A model generated the notes under the pieces. The model was not told the origin of the DNA. It worked only from the letters and a program-made list of their open reading frames with translations, and made no database searches. Both the position numbers and the translations under genes were made by a program. DNA of 64,000 bases, from positions 2,356,001 to 2,420,000 of the forward strand of contig NC_003228.3 of the NCBI RefSeq assembly GCF_000025985.1, in the 5' to 3' direction. Shown piece by piece: positions 43,692 to 53,115 of the stretch (its first letter is position 1; every line of letters starts with the position of its first letter). This DNA comes from Bacteroides fragilis NCTC 9343. GTDB lineage: Bacteria; Bacteroidota; Bacteroidia; Bacteroidales; Bacteroidaceae.

Positions 43692-44539
43692 GATTTTATT
43701 AAATTATCATCTTCATCCTTATATTCTTTCTTTCGCGTAAATACTCTACCTATATTTTTGAGGGCGTAAATAGCCCGTACCTTAAAACTGTTGAATAACG
43801 AGCCGTCAGCGCTGATGGTACCATATCCCGTGATTGCACGTGCCTTTCTTTTGCGTATAAAATATATATTTCCGTATTCTTTGAGTCGTAAAGCTAAAGA
43901 GCCATCCTCCCCCCGTCTAATATCTGTGCGGATACCCACTTGACGAGCGTAATCTGTACGGTATGCAAATACCAGTCCTCGTACACTTAATTCAGGACGT
44001 TTGATCGATTGTATCCATAAATGGATGTCTCTAATGAATTCATATATTTTTAATCCGACCCACGAATGTTCTTTATCGGGAATATAGCTCCATAATGAAC
44101 TTACTGCTACAATTCCAGGACGTTCTAATGCATCAACCATTGTTTCAACATAATGTGGGGGATACATAGTGTCGGAGTCAATATTAATGTGATATTTTCC
44201 TTTGGCACGCTTTAATCCGCAGAGGCGAGCATGTCCACAACTATGTTGATGCTCTATTACATATGGAATGCCGGTTGCTTCATAGATTGTTGCTGTTTGG
44301 TCTTTGGAATCGTTATCTGTACCAATAATTTCTATTGGATATTTACATTTCATTTCACTCAGAGACCATAAACTCGCTAGTAGATGTTTTTCTTCATTAT
44401 ATCCTATAAGAGAGACTGTTACAAGCGGATTGTCAGATTGTAGTAATTTCAGTTTATTTCGAACTTCTTCAACGATCTCTTGTGGAGCTTCAGAAAAAGG
44501 CTTCTCGTATACTTGTAAATATTTTGTGTACCATTTCAT
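43688..44539 (-). CDS. glycosyltransferase family 2
   Basis: 283 aa GT-A enzyme. PLVTVSLIGYNEEKHLLASLWSL is the N-terminal strand, GTDNDSKDQT the nucleotide-binding part, and INIDSDTMYPPHYVETM carries the DxD. There are no membrane segments. The GARLCGLKRAKGKY-type helix (HARLCGLKRAKG) is typical of the family. Adds one sugar of the repeat unit in the cytoplasm. 4-base overlap with the acyltransferase downstream. Confidence 0.88.
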   Translation of the reverse strand: MKWYTKYLQVYEKPFSEAPQEIVEEVRNKLKLLQSDNPLVTVSLIGYNEEKHLLASLWSLSEMKCKYPIEIIGTDNDSKDQTATIYEATGIPYVIEHQHSCGHARLCGLKRAKGKYHINIDSDTMYPPHYVETMVDALERPGIVAVSSLWSYIPDKEHSWVGLKIYEFIRDIHLWIQSIKRPELSVRGLVFAYRTDYARQVGIRTDIRRGEDGSLALRLKEYGNIYFIRKRKARAITGYGTISADGSLFNSFKVRAIYALKNIGRVFTRKKEYKDEDDNLIKS

Positions 44540-44551
44540 AATATTTTTCTT

Positions 44552-45703
44552 TTAATTAGTAACTGATTCAAATAAGTTTTTCCATTGAAGTGCTATGTTT
44601 TCTATTTTGAAGCGTTCTACGTTGTGGCGTGCACGAATTCCCATTTCTTTACGTACACTCTCATTCTCCATAAGGAAACAGATTTTATCTGCTAATCCTA
44701 TTATATCTCCATTTCTTACTAATATACCATCAATATTATTTTCAATGATATCACGTGGTCCACATGGACAAGCAAATGCTATAGGAGGTACTCCACATAC
44801 CATTGCTTCTGTGATGACCATTCCAAATCCTTCGAAATGTGAAGATAGAACAAATATAGAACTTTCACAATATTTCTCTATGATATTCCGTACACTGTGT
44901 TCTAATATACAGGTTTTGCCAATATCTAACGTATCAATTTGTTTTTGGAGTTTTTCGCGCATACCATCACCATATATGCGCAATATCCAGTCCGGATGTT
45001 TTTGGGATACAATTTTCCATGCAGATATTAGACGATCAAATCCTTTTTGTGGCATATATCTTCCAACTGCAATCACTTGTTTTCTGCTGCAGTCAGAATG
45101 TGACTCTGGAATAAATGAAAGAGGGTTGTGAATAACGGTTACATTATTTAATTCTGTCCACTCTGTTGCATCTTCATGGCTAAGAACAATAAACCGCTCT
45201 AATGAACGTAACTTACATATAAGTTGTTTCATCCAAAAACGTTTGATTAATTTTTTTATAAAGTTGGGAAGTCCAGGAGGATTAAATTCGCGATAGTTTG
45301 ATTTATTAAAATGTATCTCCCCTAATTTTATGCTTCCGTCTGTCATCTTATTGATAAAATTAATATCTCGTCTCAATAATGATATTGTAATGTTGGGTTT
45401 TATTTCATTTAGACATTCGTTCAAGCGTCTTCGAAAGACTCTCTGTTTTTTAAAGTATTCTAAGATGCGCCTATAGATAGGTGTTCCATATAGATGATCG
45501 TAATTGATTCCAAGTTGATGGATTGTAATATTGGGATGCAACTCATAGTATGGAGGTCTATTTTCTCCATCCGTTAAAATGATATGTATCTCATAGCCAA
45601 AGAACTCAGTAAAGTAATTGGCCTTTAATGTTAAAACCCGTTCCATACCACTTGGATAGTATAAAGACGGAATGCAATAAGCTATTTTGATATTATTTTT
45701 CAT
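44552..45703 (-). CDS. glycosyltransferase family 4
   Basis: 383 aa GT-B enzyme. The N-domain starts IAYCIPSLYYPSGMERVL. The C-domain shows AVGRYMPQKGFDRLISAW, RIYGDGMREKLQKQI, and the catalytic ExFGMVITEAMVCGVPPIAF (SSHFEGFGMVITEAMVCG near residue 290). Retaining sugar transferase of the repeat-unit assembly. Overlaps the next gene upstream by 4 bases. Confidence 0.9.
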   Translation of the reverse strand: MKNNIKIAYCIPSLYYPSGMERVLTLKANYFTEFFGYEIHIILTDGENRPPYYELHPNITIHQLGINYDHLYGTPIYRRILEYFKKQRVFRRRLNECLNEIKPNITISLLRRDINFINKMTDGSIKLGEIHFNKSNYREFNPPGLPNFIKKLIKRFWMKQLICKLRSLERFIVLSHEDATEWTELNNVTVIHNPLSFIPESHSDCSRKQVIAVGRYMPQKGFDRLISAWKIVSQKHPDWILRIYGDGMREKLQKQIDTLDIGKTCILEHSVRNIIEKYCESSIFVLSSHFEGFGMVITEAMVCGVPPIAFACPCGPRDIIENNIDGILVRNGDIIGLADKICFLMENESVRKEMGIRARHNVERFKIENIALQWKNLFESVTN

Positions 45704-46734
45704 GATTCAAATAACTTACGTAGTTTTTGTCCGAAATGATTTATGTCATTCTTTTTGCCAAATAGCCATGCATTTTTTCCACATTCAACAATTCTTTCTG
45801 GTGATTTTTTAAAATAATTCATGGCATTTGCTAAATCATCAACATCCCCTGCTTTGTAGATCTTTCCCATGTTGTTCTCAATGATAATATCTCTGTATGC
45901 TGTATTATCAGCTGCGATAATAGGCATACCCAAGGCTAATGCATCGACAAAACTAGTCATTCCTATAGCTGCAAGTGGATGCTCATATGGGGGAGTTGGA
46001 ATAACTAAAACGGAACAGCTATTGAGTAAGGGCACCATTCTAGTGTCATCGGGTTTCTCTTGAATATGGATTTGAGTATATTTGCCTTCTTTGTAATTTG
46101 TAGGAATACTTTGGTTGTCACTAACGATAATTGTATGGCTTGCTGTCTTCTCAGCAGCACTCACTAATGTCTCGTGGTCACGTCGGGTTTTACCATTACT
46201 AATGAATATGATGTTCTCATATTGTCTTTGGAAATTAAGTATAGGGGCTAGGCGTTCATAAAACTTATGATCTGGTCCCCATTGCATAAATTCTAGCATA
46301 TTAGCTTTTTGGGGCAGCTCCTTACACATGGCTTGATGAGCAAATTGGCTGATGAAAATAAGATGATCATATTGCTCTAATTTCAGCCTTATGGTGAATG
46401 GAGGGTGATAAAATATGGCAATAAGTTTTGGACGAAATAATTTTATTTGTTTTAATATTCCCAAAAAGTCTACTGTAAAATCCGCTCCTCCATATACAAT
46501 ATCATAATTGCGCGCTTTCCAATAGAGTTTAAACCATAAAGGTAGAAGTGACACTAATTTGAATATTTTATTTTTGTGATTTTTAGGAGTAATCAGCATA
46601 TAGTCGATAGCGTATTCACCAGTTTCAAGAAGCTCATTAGTTCCGAATTGATGATGACTTGCAGAGTTCCCATTATTGTATGATTCTCTGGATTTTATCA
46701 TGTCGTAATTATTAACAAATAAAACGCGTTTCAT
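45700..46734 (-). CDS. glycosyltransferase, GT-B fold
   Basis: 344 aa. The C-terminal half resembles family 4/1: IIFISNGKTRRDHETLVSAAEKT near residue 175, then SCSVLVIPTPPYEHPLAAIGMTSFVDALALGMPIIAADNTAYRDII near residues 233-278. The N-terminal half is poorly conserved. The EX7E region is atypical, so the exact family is less sure than for the neighbours. Overlaps the downstream GT by 4 bases. Confidence 0.75.
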   Translation of the reverse strand: MKRVLFVNNYDMIKSRESYNNGNSASHHQFGTNELLETGEYAIDYMLITPKNHKNKIFKLVSLLPLWFKLYWKARNYDIVYGGADFTVDFLGILKQIKLFRPKLIAIFYHPPFTIRLKLEQYDHLIFISQFAHQAMCKELPQKANMLEFMQWGPDHKFYERLAPILNFQRQYENIIFISNGKTRRDHETLVSAAEKTASHTIIVSDNQSIPTNYKEGKYTQIHIQEKPDDTRMVPLLNSCSVLVIPTPPYEHPLAAIGMTSFVDALALGMPIIAADNTAYRDIIIENNMGKIYKAGDVDDLANAMNYFKKSPERIVECGKNAWLFGKKNDINHFGQKLRKLFES

Positions 46735-46754
46735 GTTTTTATTAAGTATTTAAT

Positions 46755-47873
46755 TTATTTATAAGTTTCATTGATAACTTTTTGCATTTGCATTTTCCAT
46801 GATAAATTTTCTACGGAATGACGAATAACATTTATGTTCCATGATTGGCTATGATAAAAAGATATCAATTCATGTATATTAATTGGAGTTTCATTGGCTG
46901 GTACTTTAAGTACATAATTGCAGTGGTCAAAGTCTGCATCAATTTCTGAATAGACAAACGGGATACCTCGGGCTGCATATTCTCTGTTTTTTAGAGTCTT
47001 TATATGAGTAATTCCACTTCGGTGCCGTCCTAAGCTACCTATGCCCATATCTGCCTTAGAAAATAGTTGGTCGAGGTCGTTTCCATGCATGTTTCCATAT
47101 AAAATAACATAAGGCTCTAAGGCATTCTGTTTGATTATTGGCAATATTTCTTGACGTTCACGTTCTCCGCTTAATTCGCCTACAATGTGAAAATATACTT
47201 TGTATTGAGGTTTTGTAAGATAATATTCTGCCAATCCTTTGATAATACGATCATATCCATGCCAATAATGTATTTCTGCCACTCCAATTAAATGTAGTTC
47301 ATAAGTTGTATCATTTATTTGTTTTTTAGGTAGTATTGAATCAAAATCAATTCCATTTGAGATACGAATAGTAGGTCCTCCAAAGATGGTTTTGGCATCT
47401 GAAAATGTGATGATCCCATCAAGTAATTTTGCTAAATGATGGCGAAAACATTTATCAACCAATAGGTCAAGTTTCATCTTGAAAGTTATATATTCCTGAT
47501 CATAAGGGTATGTTGGAATTTCCATTACTACTTTTACATCATGTTTCTTAAGCTGACTGACCAATTGTATTGTAAATGGATTAGCATTATGAAAAGAACG
47601 GATATATATAAAGCTGATTCCTTCAGAAATTATAAAATCTCTTATGGGCTTAAAACATATACGTTTTCTTATTTTTCCCCATGTGCTATGTCCGAAATCG
47701 ACTAAAATGTTATTGTCAGCTATCCACTTCCAATGTCCATCTGATGTTTGTTCATAATAGCAGGTACATACGTCTAAACCGCACTCTTTTAGTGCTTTTA
47801 TTTGGTGTTGGATTTTTTTGCTGATTCCGTTTGCTTCGTCGAATCCGTGAAATACAAGAAACAGTGCTTTCAT
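46755..47873 (-). CDS. glycosyltransferase, GT-B fold
   Basis: 372 aa. KALFLVFHGFDEANGISKKIQHQIKALKECG is a typical family 4 N-terminus. C-terminal features are HLIGVAEIHYWHGYDRIIKGLAEYY, YFHIVGELSGE near residue 235, and LFSKADMGIGSLGRHRSGITHIKTLKNREYAARGIPFVYSE. The acceptor is unknown. It overlaps the flippase gene upstream by 4 bases (47870-47873), 20 bases ahead of the next gene. Confidence 0.8.
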   Translation of the reverse strand: MKALFLVFHGFDEANGISKKIQHQIKALKECGLDVCTCYYEQTSDGHWKWIADNNILVDFGHSTWGKIRKRICFKPIRDFIISEGISFIYIRSFHNANPFTIQLVSQLKKHDVKVVMEIPTYPYDQEYITFKMKLDLLVDKCFRHHLAKLLDGIITFSDAKTIFGGPTIRISNGIDFDSILPKKQINDTTYELHLIGVAEIHYWHGYDRIIKGLAEYYLTKPQYKVYFHIVGELSGERERQEILPIIKQNALEPYVILYGNMHGNDLDQLFSKADMGIGSLGRHRSGITHIKTLKNREYAARGIPFVYSEIDADFDHCNYVLKVPANETPINIHELISFYHSQSWNINVIRHSVENLSWKMQMQKVINETYK

Positions 47874-49357
47874 TCTTTGTTTTTGTTTATGATGCTTTTG
47901 GTCTTACCGATGATGTCGTATTCACCGGTTAACTGTATGTAGCACCCAAATATAATGAAAAATATAATACTCTTTACAATTAAGGTCAGAAAAATGTTTC
48001 CTCCTTCTGTTAGTAGACTGAGTGGATAGAGTACGGCAGTCAGCAAGATGCTGATAACAAGCGGCGATATCAGTTGAGCTACAAAATTGCGCAGGCTGCG
48101 ATGTAGTGTTACTTGATACATTATCCAATAACATTGTATGAAATTAACAGTAAATGTAAGTGTGATACATGATGCTACGGCTTCAAGTGTGCCAATCCAG
48201 AAAATACCCAGTAAGATACCAGTTACATTGAGCGCAGATGAAAACAAACCACACACAAATAGGCTTTTTGTATCGCCAGCTGCTTGAAAAATCGAACCAG
48301 AGGAAGACAGAATAATCTGAATGCCTACCGATAATGTGAGTATTTGAAATATAGGGATTGATGGTATCCACTGGTCGCCAAAAATAATCAATGTTACTTC
48401 GCTGGCTGTAAAGTAGAGTAATACACTTAATGGCAGTCCAATGAAAGCCAAGAAACGTACAATGCGTTCGTAGCCTGAAGCCAAGCGTTCAAGATCATTT
48501 TGATAGTCGCTGAAGATGGGATGCATTACGGGAGTGATTACTTGTGTGATGTTCTGTAAGGGTAGCATCATCAGGCGATACGATTTTTCATAGTAACCTA
48601 AAGGAGACATCCCCATGTATTTACCGATTAATAGTTTATCCAGGTTACGGCTAAAGTAGTTAATAATGTTAAACAGGAATTGATAGGCAGAATAAGAGAA
48701 GATTTGGCGCAATACATCCAGCCCAAGTGTAAATTTCAGACGTTGTGGATAATGATGTATGGAAACCACAAATATTAGGATACCCGATAAAATAGGACCT
48801 ATAATTAGTGCATAAAGCCCGGCTCCACATAGGGCTGCTATGACAGCTGCTATACCAGTGGCTATCTGTATAACGAAACTTCTCAAGGCAATAAATTTAA
48901 ATTCTTTATTGCGATAAAACAAAGCATTGGGAACAATAGTAGCTGAAGCAAAAAATAGGTTTATAGCTAGTAATTGACATAGTATGCGCAGGATTTCCCG
49001 ATTATAGTAAGCCGCTATGGGCCATGAGGCAACTGTGAAAAGAAATGCCAGACCGATACCCGTCCAGACTGTGAAAGAGAAGAGTCCTGATAAATTCTCT
49101 TTGGTTAGACTTTTGTGTTGGATAATGGCAGGTGATAGTCCTACATCGGTGAATAGATTGAAAAAGGCAATGATTACTGTTGCTACAGCCATTACACCAA
49201 AGTCGTCTGGTGAAATTAGGCGTGCCAATACGCCTGCTACGACAAGTGATACGAGTATGCCACTGTATTTGGCAAGGGCGGTATAGAATACCCCCGAGAA
49301 TAGTTGGTGCTTGAGTGAAGTCATAAATTTATTTTTAAAGCTACTCTGCTTTTCCAA
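47870..49357 (-). CDS. wzx: repeat-unit flippase (Wzx/WzxC-like, MATE fold)
   Basis: 495 aa, about 14 membrane segments. The start SLKHQLFSGVFYTALAKYSGILVSLVVAGVLARLISPDDFGVMAVA is the standard Wzx/RfbX polysaccharide flippase N-terminus, with GLSPAIIQ later. It moves the lipid-linked repeat unit from the cytoplasmic to the periplasmic side of the inner membrane. It is the only flippase in the locus and pairs functionally with the polymerase at 53116. Confidence 0.9.
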   Translation of the reverse strand: MEKQSSFKNKFMTSLKHQLFSGVFYTALAKYSGILVSLVVAGVLARLISPDDFGVMAVATVIIAFFNLFTDVGLSPAIIQHKSLTKENLSGLFSFTVWTGIGLAFLFTVASWPIAAYYNREILRILCQLLAINLFFASATIVPNALFYRNKEFKFIALRSFVIQIATGIAAVIAALCGAGLYALIIGPILSGILIFVVSIHHYPQRLKFTLGLDVLRQIFSYSAYQFLFNIINYFSRNLDKLLIGKYMGMSPLGYYEKSYRLMMLPLQNITQVITPVMHPIFSDYQNDLERLASGYERIVRFLAFIGLPLSVLLYFTASEVTLIIFGDQWIPSIPIFQILTLSVGIQIILSSSGSIFQAAGDTKSLFVCGLFSSALNVTGILLGIFWIGTLEAVASCITLTFTVNFIQCYWIMYQVTLHRSLRNFVAQLISPLVISILLTAVLYPLSLLTEGGNIFLTLIVKSIIFFIIFGCYIQLTGEYDIIGKTKSIINKNKE

Positions 49358-49405
49358 TGGAGAAGGTGAGGGCGTTGGATTTATAATTAGAAATATGTTG
49401 TTTCT

Positions 49406-50359
49406 TTATTGTCTGGGATGGATGGATGTTTTTAGTAATAATACCATTAGCGTTCGCATAGTTACATATGGCCTATAATATTTGAGACAGAGGCTGAATA
49501 GTTTTATACGTTGAGGTAAAGATAATGTATGTGCTTGCCATACAGCTGCATCCAGCATCTGTCGTAAAAAAAAGAATATTGTATGGTGATATGTTTTTGG
49601 ATAAATTGGGAGTTCTCTTAATAATTCGTTAGTTACAGTAAGATATCCTTCCATATTTTTCCATGTGAATTTTTTAGTCATGATAGAGTTTGTTCTGATA
49701 CGCCTATGGAAGAAAGAACGACGAATGAATCCTGTTTTAGAAGCATGCAAATAAGCTTGTATCATGAAGAGTTGATCTTCGTGTAATATACCGGGATAAA
49801 ATGAAAGTCTCTCTTCACAAATGAACTCTCGGTGAAATAAGTTTAGGCAAACCGATGATTTGAACTTGTATGTTTTTAGTTGTGTTTTTAACATGTCTAT
49901 GCCTGAACATATCTTTTCAGGTAGATCTAAAGTTCTTTGGTAGTCGAAGGAGCTTTCGGGTATGTTCGGTTCAATTGTGAACGTTTCAGCATCGAAGAAA
50001 ACAAAATCAAGAGCTTCTTTTGTGCATTTACGATAACATAATTCAAGTGCATCAGGCTCTAAAAAGTCATCACTATCCATGAAATAAATATATTCCCCAG
50101 TAGAAAATTTCAGTCCCTGATTACGTGTTATAGAAAGTCCTTGATTAGATTGTTTATAAACTTGAATCCGTGTGTCCTTGATTGCAATTTCTTCCACGAT
50201 TGCTCTACTACAATCGGTAGAGCCGTCATCAATTACGATAATTTCCAATTCTTCCAGTGTCTGCTGACAAATACTTTCCAGTGCTTCCTGTACGTAATTA
50301 CAGGTGTTATATACAGGGATAATAACGCTAACTTTAGGACGTTCATTGCATTGTTCCAT
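49406..50359 (-). CDS. glycosyltransferase family 2, first gene of the downstream operon
   Basis: 317 aa. VSVIIPVYNTCNYVQEALESICQQTLEELEIIVIDDGSTD is the canonical GT2 start, and FMDSDDFLEPDALEL holds the DxD (near residue 93). The C-terminal part is helical. A -7 element lies 32 bases upstream, so this gene opens the operon that runs to 39899 or further. Confidence 0.92.
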   Translation of the reverse strand: MEQCNERPKVSVIIPVYNTCNYVQEALESICQQTLEELEIIVIDDGSTDCSRAIVEEIAIKDTRIQVYKQSNQGLSITRNQGLKFSTGEYIYFMDSDDFLEPDALELCYRKCTKEALDFVFFDAETFTIEPNIPESSFDYQRTLDLPEKICSGIDMLKTQLKTYKFKSSVCLNLFHREFICEERLSFYPGILHEDQLFMIQAYLHASKTGFIRRSFFHRRIRTNSIMTKKFTWKNMEGYLTVTNELLRELPIYPKTYHHTIFFFLRQMLDAAVWQAHTLSLPQRIKLFSLCLKYYRPYVTMRTLMVLLLKTSIHPRQ

Positions 50360-50390
50360 TCTTTTTGAGTGTGATGATGTTTCAATCTAG

Positions 50391-50398
50391 CAAAGATA
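50391..50398 (-). promoter_or_regulatory. -7 element of the 50359-39899 operon
   Basis: Reads TATCTTTG on the minus strand, 32 bases before the glycosyltransferase start. Splits the exopolysaccharide locus into at least two transcription units. Confidence 0.65.
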
Positions 50399-50439
50399 CA
50401 TAAAAAGATTTAAGGAAAACGGTTATTTTCTCGTAAAAT

Positions 50440-50589
50440 ATGGAAAAGTTGAGAGGTAATAATGTGTTGATTTACTCGCTGCAGGTACTGGTGCGTATGC
50501 TCCTGGTAGTTTATCCTGGTTACGAAATGGGTGCCCATTGTGATTTGAACCCCGATCAGAACGGCGATGGAGAGATAGAACCCGAATAG
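50440..50589 (+). pseudogene. 49-codon remnant with an EF-hand/dockerin-like loop
   Basis: ATG to TAG gives MEKLRGNNVLIYSLQVLVRM then LLVVYPGYEMGAHCDLNP and ends DQNGDGEIEPE. The loop DLNPDQNGDGEIE fits the calcium-binding EF-hand pattern DxNxDGxIxxxE. Too short for a known domain pair and lying opposite to the surrounding operon, it looks like a leftover of a dockerin or EF-hand protein rather than an active gene. Confidence 0.35.
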
Positions 50590-50650
50590 TGGATCAAGGC
50601 GTGTCCTTGTTTTAAGGTTTTGCTGCGGGTAGTGTACGGTTGACGGGGGG

Positions 50651-50741
50651 TACCACAGATTTACACTGGATTATACAGAGGATTTATTTTCTTCGGGATA
50701 CCCGTGAACGAGAAACCGAAACTCCGTGTAAATCTGTGGTA
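50651..50741. repeat. inverted repeat of the CACCACAGATTACAC family, copy 2
   Basis: Left arm TACCACAGATTTACACTGGA at 50651-50670 and its near-exact complement at 50723-50741 (one extra T in the left arm). Confidence 0.85.
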
Positions 50742-50748
50742 ACCCGTA

Positions 50749-51969
50749 TCACTCACCGTGTTCGGTATGTATAAATTTCTTATTGGCCCCTTTGAGGTGG
50801 AACAGGCTGGCTATGGTCCCCAATGCCAGCGAAGGCACCTGCATTAGTGCTTTTAGTAGCCTACCGTTGAGCAGGCGGGCTGGAACAGGGATAAACATGG
50901 CGGCAACCTGTGCTGCCGACAATATCCACCATTTAGACGCTACCGGACGGTGGACCAGTGTGGTAAGCAGAGTGAATCCGAAAACGGCTACCAGTTGCAC
51001 CAGGCGCGGAGGGAGCATCCATTGGATGATTTTATCGACCAGATCGAAAGAGGGCCACCACCGCCACCATCCTTCCATCTGCTTGACGCTTTTTATGAAG
51101 GACAGTCCCTCACACAAGATGCCGAATTGCGCTGCCATCCAGCGCCGGCGCTGATTCTTGATGTTCTCTTTTTTTTGCGTTTTTTCGTCGTAGACAGGTA
51201 GGTTTTCCAGATAGACGGTGTGCATCCTGCACTCAAGTAGCGTAAGTTCCAGCTCTTTGTCCTCTCCTGCGGTTTCCAGGCTTTGCACGGCATCGTAATA
51301 CCAGAAGTAATCAAAAGCCATGCCCGAGCCTGCCAGTCCGGCAGACAATCCGAGGGCGTTGTGTCCGCTCCTGAAAAATCCATTGTTGATCTCCTCGCTC
51401 ACTCCGTCGAGCAAGGCAATGTCCGTATTCAGGTTTTTGCCTGTGCGGTGGGCTTGCATCGCCTGCACTCCGGCGGAGTAGGCACGGTTCACCTCGGAAA
51501 GGAATCCGGGTACGGTCACGTTGTCGGCATCCATCACCACGGCAATGTCATACATAAAGGCCAATTGGCGGTTGCCTAGTCCTTTCGCCTTTCCGTCTTC
51601 CTCGATGGTGCTGATGCCCAGTAGGAGGGCTTTGGCCTTGGAACTGTCTTCGTAGGTAGCCACCAGCAGGCGGATAGGGAGTCGGCTCAGGGCTTTGTTG
51701 GTGGAGTCCTGCATGTGGTCGGAGATGACGTATACATCGTACATTTCTTTGGGGTAGTCCTGCTCAAGGAAAGAGCGTACGGAGTCAATGATGACTTTGT
51801 CTTCCCGGTAGGCCGGGAAGAAGACGGCGATGCGGTGCAATTTGTCCGCTTCCGGATAGTGGGGCGCACGATAGAATTTGGACGCAATAGCGTACACTAG
51901 CAGATAGGCTACGCAAAGTGCCAACGGAACGAACAGGATCCAGTCGATCAAGGTTAGTATGAGTATCAT
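50749..51969 (-). CDS. processive-type glycosyltransferase, family 2
   Basis: 406 aa. One N-terminal membrane segment, GT-A domain (IAVFFPAYREDKVI, VYVISDHMQDST, VVMDADNVTVPGFL with DxD), the acceptor ETAGEDKELELTLLECR, and the QRRRW sequence near residue 277, which matches the QxxRW motif of processive synthases. Two or three membrane segments follow near residues 325-390. Likely a polymerising or lipid-linked transferase. It is bounded on both sides by inverted repeats, so it may be its own unit. Confidence 0.88.
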   Translation of the reverse strand: MILILTLIDWILFVPLALCVAYLLVYAIASKFYRAPHYPEADKLHRIAVFFPAYREDKVIIDSVRSFLEQDYPKEMYDVYVISDHMQDSTNKALSRLPIRLLVATYEDSSKAKALLLGISTIEEDGKAKGLGNRQLAFMYDIAVVMDADNVTVPGFLSEVNRAYSAGVQAMQAHRTGKNLNTDIALLDGVSEEINNGFFRSGHNALGLSAGLAGSGMAFDYFWYYDAVQSLETAGEDKELELTLLECRMHTVYLENLPVYDEKTQKKENIKNQRRRWMAAQFGILCEGLSFIKSVKQMEGWWRWWPSFDLVDKIIQWMLPPRLVQLVAVFGFTLLTTLVHRPVASKWWILSAAQVAAMFIPVPARLLNGRLLKALMQVPSLALGTIASLFHLKGANKKFIHTEHGE

Positions 51970-52026
51970 AAGTCTTAATGTAGGTTATGGGTCGATATAT
52001 TTGTGTAAATCGGTTCAGCTGCGGTT

Positions 52027-52173
52027 CACCACAGATTACACAGAGGATCATTTCGGCAGAGTTTTACAGAATCCTATAGAATCTCAGAGAGTTCCACAGG
52101 ATTTCACTTTCTCGTTTATGGATATCCCCAAAAAAATGATTCCTCTGTGTGCTAATTTGTGTAATCTGTGGTG
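52027..52173. repeat. inverted repeat of the CACCACAGATTACAC family, copy 3
   Basis: CACCACAGATTACACA at 52027-52042 and its exact complement TGTGTAATCTGTGGTG at 52158-52173, with a 115-base middle. Fills the space between two minus-strand glycosyltransferase genes. Confidence 0.85.
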
Positions 52174-52182
52174 GACTGTCAC

Positions 52183-53073
52183 TCAACACAGCTTCCAGAA
52201 ACCCTTCACTCCGTGCCAGACGGCTTTTGCCAGCTTGGGCTCTCCTTTCAGGACGAAGCACAGGCTGTCTTTGGGAGCTACGATCAGCATTTGGTAAGCG
52301 ATAGCCAAGCAACGTTCCATTCCCGGGAGGTTGCGCCAGGCGTAAAGCATTCGGTTTCGCATCATATAAAAGGTGCGGAGAGGGCTTTGCCGCCCGGTAC
52401 TTTGGCTCTCTTTGTGGAAGATGGTGCAGCGCGGCTCGTACCACAGCTGATAGCCGGCACGCGTCATGCTGGTACACCAGTCCAGCTCCTCGTAATAGAG
52501 AAAATAGATCTCCGGCATCAGTCCGGCTTTCCAGATGACCTCCCGTTTCAGCATCAGCGCAGCTCCGTGAAGGTAGGCGCTGGGGCGTGGAGTGTCGAAA
52601 GTCCCGTCGTCCGGACATCCCATGCCCAATGCTTTATTGCGCATCGTATACCGGCTGAGCTTGGTATATCCGGCAAATTGAATGCTTTGCGGCGGAAAGG
52701 CAAAACGGATTTTAGGTGATACAGCCCCGATGCGGGGATCGCTCTCCAACCGTTCTATCAGGGCGGGCAGTCCGTCTTCGGTCAGGTAGGTGTCGTTATT
52801 GATCAGGAACAGGTATTTTCCTTGTGCTATCTGTATTCCGAGATTGTTTCCTCCCGAGAATCCGAGGTTTTTCTCGCTGCGGAGAGTCCGTACAAAGGGA
52901 TACCGCTCCTGTATCAGGGAGGCTTCATCCTGGCGGGATGCGTTGTCCACCACAATGATTTCATAACTGACGGAACTGATCGTGTCGCGTAGCGATTCTA
53001 TCAACATGCAAGTGTCGTCCAGCCCATTGTAACAGATGGTGATAAAAGATATCAAAGGAGGCGTTTGTTTCAT
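52183..53073 (-). CDS. glycosyltransferase family 2, rhamnosyltransferase-like
   Basis: 296 aa. LISFITICYNGLDDTCMLIESL, IIVVDNASRQDE and the family's NLGFSGGNNLGIQIAQGKYLFLINNDTYLTED (DxD replaced by NND) are typical of WbbL/RfbN-like rhamnosyl- or galactofuranosyltransferases. MPEIYFLYYEELDWCTSMTRAGYQLWYEP carries the catalytic ED/DW region. It starts 43 bases after the polymerase gene and ends the upstream operon. Confidence 0.88.
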   Translation of the reverse strand: MKQTPPLISFITICYNGLDDTCMLIESLRDTISSVSYEIIVVDNASRQDEASLIQERYPFVRTLRSEKNLGFSGGNNLGIQIAQGKYLFLINNDTYLTEDGLPALIERLESDPRIGAVSPKIRFAFPPQSIQFAGYTKLSRYTMRNKALGMGCPDDGTFDTPRPSAYLHGAALMLKREVIWKAGLMPEIYFLYYEELDWCTSMTRAGYQLWYEPRCTIFHKESQSTGRQSPLRTFYMMRNRMLYAWRNLPGMERCLAIAYQMLIVAPKDSLCFVLKGEPKLAKAVWHGVKGFWKLC

Positions 53074-53115
53074 GAATGTTTGTTTTTGTGATAAATCGGA
53101 TCCATTTTTATTTCG

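Larger units (their letters stand above)
50360..50748. other. spacer with promoter, small open frame and inverted repeat
   Basis: Contains, from low to high coordinate, the -7 element for the operon to the left (50391-50398), a 49-codon plus-strand frame (50440-50589) that reads like a protein fragment, and the second CACCACAGATT-family inverted repeat (50651-50741). Confidence 0.6.
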
